A DNA stretch of 11,618 bases from Opitutaceae bacterium. Lineage in GTDB: Bacteria; Verrucomicrobiota; Verrucomicrobiia; Opitutales; Opitutaceae. The notes under the pieces are model-generated. The model was not told the origin of the DNA, did no database searches, and was given only the letters and a program-made list of their open reading frames with translations. How positions within the stretch are numbered: position 1 is the first letter of the stretch; the number at the start of each line of letters is the position of its first letter. Shown here piece by piece: positions 6,878 through 11,618 of the stretch. A program made the translations under genes and the position numbers. Location: assembly GCA_031282705.1 (NCBI GenBank), contig JAITDF010000336.1, positions 1-11,618 of the forward strand. Direction: 5' to 3'.

Positions 6878-8275
6878 TCAGACAAGGCGATTTTCTTTCA
6901 TGACCCGGCCATACCATAGGGCGCTGGTCTTCGGAGTGCGCTTCTGTGTCTTGAAATCACAATACACGACACCGAATCGACGGGCATAGCCGTCCTGCCA
7001 TTCAAAATTATCCATGAATGACCAGAGAAAATATCCCTTTACCGGGACCCCGTCGCCAATGCCGCGACGGACTTCCTTCAGGTAATTGCGCACAAAATCA
7101 CGGCGGTGCAAGTCATGCATTTCGCCGTTGGCCGGCGGCCGATCGTTGTAGCCCGCGCCATTTTCCGTGATATAAATACATTTCACACCGTAAGCCTCGG
7201 CGGCATGGCGGGGTCCCCAGTAGATGGATTGCGGGACATGCGCCCCCCAAGGGGCGTCGGTGCGCGGATAAGACGGCGGCAGGGGCAGCGTCTCAGGCCG
7301 GCCATCCTTTCCAGCCCGGACGAAATACCCGCTGTAGATATTCTGCCCGAGAAAGTCGGCGGGCATGGAAATAAGGTCGAAATCTTTCTTTCGACAAACG
7401 GCCGCGTCTTTCCCCGTGATGCGCCGGTAGGCGGCGGAGTAGTATCCGCGATAAATGGGGTCAATCACCCGGATATTGGCGTTGATGAAGGCTGTTCGCG
7501 CGGCGATGATGTCGCGTTCGGTTTCAGTGACGGGAATGGGGACGCCGGGGTTGTCGGCGAGGCCTACCCGCGCGTCGCGGCCACCATGTTCGCGGACGGC
7601 GCGCACGCCGTGCCCATGCGCGAGAAGGGCGGTGTGATGGGTCTGGTTGACCACGGCTTCGCCTTCTTTTGCGCCGGGGGCTTTTTGGCCGGTGCCGTAA
7701 GCATGACGGGTGAAGCAAATTATTTCATTGAGAGTGATCCAATTTTTCACGCGGTCGCCGAACGCCTTGACGATGGTGTCGGCGTAGGTTGCAAAGGCGT
7801 CCGCCGTGGCGCGTACGCGCCAGCCGCCCCGGTTTTCGAGAGCCTGCGGGAGGTCCCAGTGGAACATGGTCACCCAAGGCGCGATGCCGCGGCGTTGCAT
7901 GACATCGAGAAGCCGTTTGTAGAAATCCAAGCCCTTCCGGTTCACCGCGCCCGTCCCCTCCGGGAAGATGCGGGGCCAGGCAATGGACAGCCGGTAGTGC
8001 CTCGCGCCAAGTTTTGCCATGAGCGCGAAATCCTTTTTATAAAGATGGTAGTGATCGCATGCCACATCAAGATTGTCACCATTGTGGACGGCGCCGGACC
8101 GGCGCGAAAACGTGTCCCAAACCGATGGCCCTTTGCCGTCCGCAAACGCGGCGCCTTCGATTTGGGGCGCGGCGGCGGAAAACCCCCATATAAAATTTTT
8201 TGGAAACGCGAGAGGCCGCGGCTTTATCCTGCTCATGATGGCTTGTCTCACGGACGGTGTCATGCCGATTTCCAT
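6878..8275 (-). CDS. GH1 family beta-glycosidase (beta-glucosidase-like)
   Basis: The 465-residue product is a retaining beta-glycosidase of glycoside hydrolase family 1, which releases terminal beta-linked glucose or related sugars. The N-terminal family signature is FIWGFSAAAPQIEG (28-41). The acid/base is E184 in TLNEI and the nucleophile is E371 in YITENG. The sugar-binding loop WSFMDNFEW is at 418-426. The length is normal and all key residues are present, so it should be active. There is no signal peptide, which places it in the cytoplasm. The ATG at 8275 immediately follows the TGA of the upstream lyase gene, with AAAGGGGGAA seven bases before it, so translation is probably coupled. 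ATGs at 8263 and 8236 are possible alternatives that would not affect the domain. Its substrate may be a disaccharide imported by the neighbouring MFS carrier; 6-phospho-glycosides cannot be excluded. Confidence 0.95.
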   Translation of the reverse strand: MEIGMTPSVRQAIMSRIKPRPLAFPKNFIWGFSAAAPQIEGAAFADGKGPSVWDTFSRRSGAVHNGDNLDVACDHYHLYKKDFALMAKLGARHYRLSIAWPRIFPEGTGAVNRKGLDFYKRLLDVMQRRGIAPWVTMFHWDLPQALENRGGWRVRATADAFATYADTIVKAFGDRVKNWITLNEIICFTRHAYGTGQKAPGAKEGEAVVNQTHHTALLAHGHGVRAVREHGGRDARVGLADNPGVPIPVTETERDIIAARTAFINANIRVIDPIYRGYYSAAYRRITGKDAAVCRKKDFDLISMPADFLGQNIYSGYFVRAGKDGRPETLPLPPSYPRTDAPWGAHVPQSIYWGPRHAAEAYGVKCIYITENGAGYNDRPPANGEMHDLHRRDFVRNYLKEVRRGIGDGVPVKGYFLWSFMDNFEWQDGYARRFGVVYCDFKTQKRTPKTSALWYGRVMKENRLV

Positions 8276-10519
8276 TCAAATTCCCCCTTTGGAGTCCGTC
8301 CGCGGCGCGGCGCAAGGTCGGGAACGCGTAGCGCGACAACATGCGGCCACGTGGCGCGCGGCCAGAAGCAGCGCCACCGGGATATAAAACCACAGGCCCG
8401 CCGCGCCACCGCCACCCCCGCCGCCGCTTGCGCCATTGCCCTGCGAAACAACCGTCAGGCCCGCGGCATTGCTGGTCGCGCTGCTTATCAAGTTGGAGAC
8501 AACGACTGTATAATCGCCGGCCGAGTGCGGGCGCGCGTTGCGAATGGCATAAACGCTGTCCGTCGCGCCCAGAATATCCCGGTCGTTCAGCCGCCATTGA
8601 TACGCCGGAGCGGGCCGGCCCGTGACCGTAACCGAAAAGGTGGCGTCGCCGCCTTCGTTCACGGCCTGGCTTTGCGGGTGGCTTTGAAACGTGACCGCCT
8701 CCGGCAGGTCCGTGTCCAGCCGGGCGTGGGTCAGGGTTGACCAGCCGACAAAATGAGATTCCACCCCGTCGGGCCGGAGCCGGGTTTCGACAAAACGGGC
8801 CAGCGCCCCCACCGGCTGCGGGTTTCGGTTCGTATAATGGTTCAGCGCCATTTCATACGCGCTGAAATTCCGGGCCGCGTTGACATACGTGGCGCCACCG
8901 GGAAGCGCGGGTGAGGGAATTTCGCCCAGAAACAAACCGGAAAAATACTCCAGGCCGAGCGCGAGCCGGGGCACGGTTTCATTATCGAGGCGGATTCCGT
9001 AGAGATCCACGCCCTGCTGCCACGCGATTTCCGCGCCGTGGATAAGCCCCATCAGGCTGTATTGCACGTGGAAATTATCGCGGGTTATTTCAGCGGCTTG
9101 GGAAAGGTCTTTCGGCAGTATGTCCGCCAGCCGTTCTTTCCACAGGGCGACGCCGAGCGCGAAAAGTTTCGGATCATCCTCAAAAACCGCGGTGGCGAGC
9201 AGGGCGAGGGCCCCGGACACACCCTGATTATGATTCCATCGCGCGCACCGGAACGCCTTGTCGCAAAAAAATTCGAGCATTTCCGTGAAACGCCGCATAT
9301 TTTCCCTCGGCCAGCCCGCGCGCCCGCCGTCAAAATGCCGGATGATTTCTGCGGCGGCGGCAAACGGGGGAATGATCCAGGCGCACTCAAGCTGTATTTG
9401 GGCCGGCAGGTTTGCCGGCCCCACGCTCGCAAGCGTGGCGCTCCACCCGTCGAGGATGGCGATGGCCTTGTCACAATGCGCGTCGTCGCCAGTTACCACC
9501 CATGCCAGCGCATGGGCATAGGCGGCCTGCGCATCATTGCGCAAACGATCCTCACTCTCCGTCGTTCCGCTGGTTTCAAATTCAACATACCCCAGAGGAC
9601 GGGGCTCGTAGTCCAGCCCGGCCCGCGCATCCTGAAGCAGCCGCGACCATCCCAAGCCGGCGGGATGCCCGGGTTCGTGATTCACGCGCAGCCACATGAG
9701 ATCGAGCTGGGCCTGGCTCATAAACATCCCCGGATGGCGGGATGTCATCGTCACGGCGGGGACATTTTCAATCCAGCCCGGCATGAACGCCCCGGCTTCC
9801 ACGCGGACATTATCTATAAAAGCCTCGGCTTTTGTGTCCGCGTTCCATGTCCGGAATCCAAGGGCCCCGGGCCGTTTGGATGAGCCGGAAAACGAAAACG
9901 TCCCCACGAGCAGCAATTGATGTTTGCGCGAAATCCACACCTCGGCGGCGCGGGGTTGCAGATTCCGGGAGCCTGCATAACGCGGCACGACCTCGTCCGT
10001 GTCATTCACCACGATGACAATCTTGAAAAGCTCGTCGCGGTGATAAAGCGCGGCATCGTCTTCCCTCATTTCAACGCTGTCGGTTGCAACCGGCAGCAAT
10101 CTCCCGCTTTTCATCTCGAATCGCAGGAACGCGTCGCCGCCGGTGAGGTCGCCGCCGCCGCCGGCAACGATGCCGGCCTTCACACTGTGGTGCTCGCCGG
10201 CGGCCTCGTAATAATCAAAACTCACCGTGCTGACGGCTCCTGCGAATGCAATGGGCAGCGAGATGAGCTTGTTGTTCGCCCCGGATATTTTAAGGACGGT
10301 GTTGCCGTCCCCGAACACTTCGGGCGGCGCGCCGGGCACCGGCGCGATGCCCTCGGCGGCGGTCCATTTTCCGGGGGACGGCGCGCCGGGGACGCCGCCA
10401 AAGTCGTCCACGAAGAGGGTTTCACCCGCCGGGGCCGGCGGCGCGGGTGCGAACGCGATGAGCGCCGCCAAAACCCAAGGATGAAATTTGCCAGACAAAT
10501 GAAGCGCGCCGGGTGTCAT
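8276..10519 (-). CDS. secreted multidomain alginate-lyase-family protein with Ig domain and C-terminal anchor
   Basis: The 747-residue product starts with a Sec signal (about 1-31, hydrophobic 15-24, then APAG). Residues about 34-243 form a beta-sandwich-like region running from LFVDDFGG to FIDNVRVEAG, likely a concanavalin-A-like or carbohydrate-binding module. Residues about 265-560 match the alpha-helical alginate-lyase family fold (PF05426). They carry WNHNQG at 428-433, and ITRDNFHVQYSL (478-489) with AEIAWQQGVDLYG (496-508), the conserved block around the presumed active-site His/Tyr. An Ig-like domain spans about 610-691 (YQW at 640-642, AGDYTVVVSN at 667-676). Poly-Gly (699-705), a hydrophobic helix (709-722) and an Arg/Cys-rich tail follow, resembling GlyGly-CTERM-type sorting tags. 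It should act outside the cytoplasmic membrane, possibly anchored. Uronate-polymer cleavage is known for the family, but the true substrate is unknown. It lies 72 bp after the MFS gene and abuts GH1, so these probably form one operon. Confidence 0.85.
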   Translation of the reverse strand: MTPGALHLSGKFHPWVLAALIAFAPAPPAPAGETLFVDDFGGVPGAPSPGKWTAAEGIAPVPGAPPEVFGDGNTVLKISGANNKLISLPIAFAGAVSTVSFDYYEAAGEHHSVKAGIVAGGGGDLTGGDAFLRFEMKSGRLLPVATDSVEMREDDAALYHRDELFKIVIVVNDTDEVVPRYAGSRNLQPRAAEVWISRKHQLLLVGTFSFSGSSKRPGALGFRTWNADTKAEAFIDNVRVEAGAFMPGWIENVPAVTMTSRHPGMFMSQAQLDLMWLRVNHEPGHPAGLGWSRLLQDARAGLDYEPRPLGYVEFETSGTTESEDRLRNDAQAAYAHALAWVVTGDDAHCDKAIAILDGWSATLASVGPANLPAQIQLECAWIIPPFAAAAEIIRHFDGGRAGWPRENMRRFTEMLEFFCDKAFRCARWNHNQGVSGALALLATAVFEDDPKLFALGVALWKERLADILPKDLSQAAEITRDNFHVQYSLMGLIHGAEIAWQQGVDLYGIRLDNETVPRLALGLEYFSGLFLGEIPSPALPGGATYVNAARNFSAYEMALNHYTNRNPQPVGALARFVETRLRPDGVESHFVGWSTLTHARLDTDLPEAVTFQSHPQSQAVNEGGDATFSVTVTGRPAPAYQWRLNDRDILGATDSVYAIRNARPHSAGDYTVVVSNLISSATSNAAGLTVVSQGNGASGGGGGGGAAGLWFYIPVALLLAARHVAACCRATRSRPCAAPRTDSKGGI
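8283..8290 (-). promoter_or_regulatory. Shine-Dalgarno of GH1 inside the lyase 3' end
   Basis: On the minus strand AAAGGGGG lies 7 bases before the GH1 ATG at 8275 and overlaps the last codons of the lyase gene. With the TGA-ATG junction it supports the most upstream GH1 start and translational coupling. Confidence 0.6.
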
Positions 10520-10591
10520 GATCGGAGTTTCTTGATGGTTTGTTCAGGTGGAAAATCGGGCGGATAAAAACAGCATGGATTAAACTAAAAA
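10520..10591 (-). other. short gap between MFS and lyase genes
   Basis: This 72-base spacer on the operon strand is A/T-richer than its neighbours (TTTAGTTTAATCC near the MFS stop). There is no stable hairpin with a T-run, so read-through from the transporter into the lyase is plausible. The lyase ATG at 10519 lacks a strong Shine-Dalgarno; only AAGAAA is seen, about 14 bases upstream. Confidence 0.4.
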
Positions 10592-11618
10592 CTATTCCGG
10601 GGCCGCATAGTTTTTGGGGCCGCCCAGCTTCATAAAGCGCGCGTGCACGAAGGCGGCGCAGACCAGGGCGAACACGGAGGCGGCGAGGCCCGCGAAAAAA
10701 GTAAGGCGGTAAAATTTTCCGGTGACATCTATGAGCGTGCCAATCAATGGCGCGATGGTCATGTTCGCGAGGGAGGTGAACATGGTGGCGGCGGACGCGA
10801 ACTGGGCGAACCGGGCATGGGGAAAAAGCCTCAGACCGAGCGATGCCACGCTGGTGAAATAGCATCCGGCCAAAACCCCATGCCCGACCCAGACCGCCAG
10901 GAAGCTCGCCGGAGTCGTCGCATACAGGCCGCCGACGAGCATGGCGCAGGCATAGCCGGCGAGACTGGCCATGGCGACACGCAGCGGATGGAAGACATCG
11001 CACAGCCAGCCGAGAAAAAACGAGAGGATGAGCGAGATGAGAAAGACCAGGGACAGATACCGCCCGTATAAATCCATGCTCACCCCGAGATGGCTCGCGT
11101 AGGGGATTTGAAACACATTCAAAGGCGCAAGCGAGGCCGTCCCCAGCATCAGCATGATGAAGACGAGCAGATAATAGGAATTTGAAAAACATTCCCGGCA
11201 ATAGGTTCGTATCTCGGCGGCGAAACGCAGGAGCAATCCGCCGCCGCCCGCCCGTCCGCCCCATCCGCCGGCGGCGGTTTCCTCCGGGGGCGGATACCGG
11301 CCCTCCCTCACCTTGAGGCACATCCATGTGAGGGCGATGCCGTAGAACACGGCGATCACGCAAAGAATCAGGGTGAAATGGGTGGGAACCCTGCCCATTA
11401 TCCAAAAATTAAAAACCATGCCGTCCACCAGGGCGACGGCGCGAAACAATCCATAAAACCGCCCCAGAAATTGTTTGGGCACCACATCATTCACCAGTCC
11501 GTCGAAAACGGCCCGCGACGCGACAAACGCCAGTTCATAAGCGGCCCAGAACAGCCCGAAACAAACCACGGATACCAGCATCCTGTCAGCCGCCGGCACA
11601 AGGATGAGCACATAACTG
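10592..11618 (-). CDS. MFS transporter, 5' part outside the window
   Basis: The minus-strand frame is open to the window edge, so the N-terminus is missing; 342 codons are visible. The protein is highly hydrophobic, with about nine membrane helices. It shows NDVVPKQFLGRFYGLFR around 41-57 (counted from the GTG at 11611) and GWLCDVFHPLR at 201-211, a version of the MFS cytoplasmic-loop motif that follows a transmembrane helix. A glycine-rich cytoplasmic loop of about 40 residues (about 101-142) separates the two halves, as in 12-helix MFS carriers. The visible length suggests that the first two or three helices lie beyond the window. It should be an inner-membrane secondary transporter. Its place ahead of the lyase and GH1 genes on the same strand suggests import of an oligosaccharide, a sugar acid or a glycoside, which is inference. 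The gene ends in TAG at 10594-10592. Confidence 0.85.
   Translation of the reverse strand, partial: SYVLILVPAADRMLVSVVCFGLFWAAYELAFVASRAVFDGLVNDVVPKQFLGRFYGLFRAVALVDGMVFNFWIMGRVPTHFTLILCVIAVFYGIALTWMCLKVREGRYPPPEETAAGGWGGRAGGGGLLLRFAAEIRTYCRECFSNSYYLLVFIMLMLGTASLAPLNVFQIPYASHLGVSMDLYGRYLSLVFLISLILSFFLGWLCDVFHPLRVAMASLAGYACAMLVGGLYATTPASFLAVWVGHGVLAGCYFTSVASLGLRLFPHARFAQFASAATMFTSLANMTIAPLIGTLIDVTGKFYRLTFFAGLAASVFALVCAAFVHARFMKLGGPKNYAAPE

Noticed and set aside
7106..8740. 544-codon plus-strand open frame opposite GH1
   Set aside because: The minus strand encodes a complete GH1 enzyme with both catalytic Glu. The plus frame has no recognisable domain and crosses two real genes.
9038..9883. 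281-codon plus-strand open frame opposite the lyase
   Set aside because: It is a shadow of the lyase-family gene, which has a coherent domain order on the minus strand.

Overview
The window reads as an accessory carbohydrate-use region of a GC-rich verrucomicrobium, most likely Opitutaceae. This assignment is inference. It rests on three things: the TonB receptor N-terminus (LDTFVVSS...GYRASN...SGTRL), which is typical of that family; a secreted lyase with a verrucomicrobial-type Ig domain and a poly-glycine/membrane-helix tail; and the high-GC composition. I see no rRNA, tRNA, CRISPR array, transposase or phage gene.

Layout, left to right. Positions 1-277 are an AT-rich, gene-free stretch. 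Three minus-strand genes follow: a D-2-hydroxyacid dehydrogenase (3437-2361), a broken cellulase-like glycosidase (2312-1637), and a Tat-exported metallo-beta-lactamase-fold hydrolase (1345-278). They could be read in that order from a promoter near 3440-3500. A 429-bp divergent intergenic region (3438-3866) holds a GC-rich palindrome, a short tandem repeat and REP-like hairpins. On the plus strand come a TonB-dependent outer-membrane receptor (3867-6023) and, 33 bp later, a xylose-isomerase-like TIM-barrel sugar isomerase/epimerase (6057-6854). Converging on these is a second minus-strand block: an MFS transporter cut by the window edge (11618-10592), a secreted multidomain alginate-lyase-family protein (10519-8276), and a cytoplasmic GH1 beta-glycosidase (8275-6878). 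The GH1 start codon directly abuts the lyase stop codon.

A coherent working model, which is inference, is uptake and breakdown of a glycan or glycoside. The lyase-family protein cuts polymer at the cell surface or in the periplasm. The TonB receptor and MFS carrier import products. GH1 removes beta-linked sugars in the cytoplasm. The epimerase and the hydroxyacid dehydrogenase process unusual sugar or sugar-acid products. There is no SusD partner, ECF sigma/anti-sigma pair or dedicated regulator in view. The substrate cannot be fixed from the sequence.

The most distinctive observation is the decayed cellulase-like gene. It shows two in-frame stops plus an apparent internal deletion/frameshift, while recognisable N- and C-terminal portions remain. 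The poly-Gly/hydrophobic/Arg tail of the lyase, suggestive of a sorting or anchoring signal, is the next most interesting. I did not find a convincing previously undescribed system.
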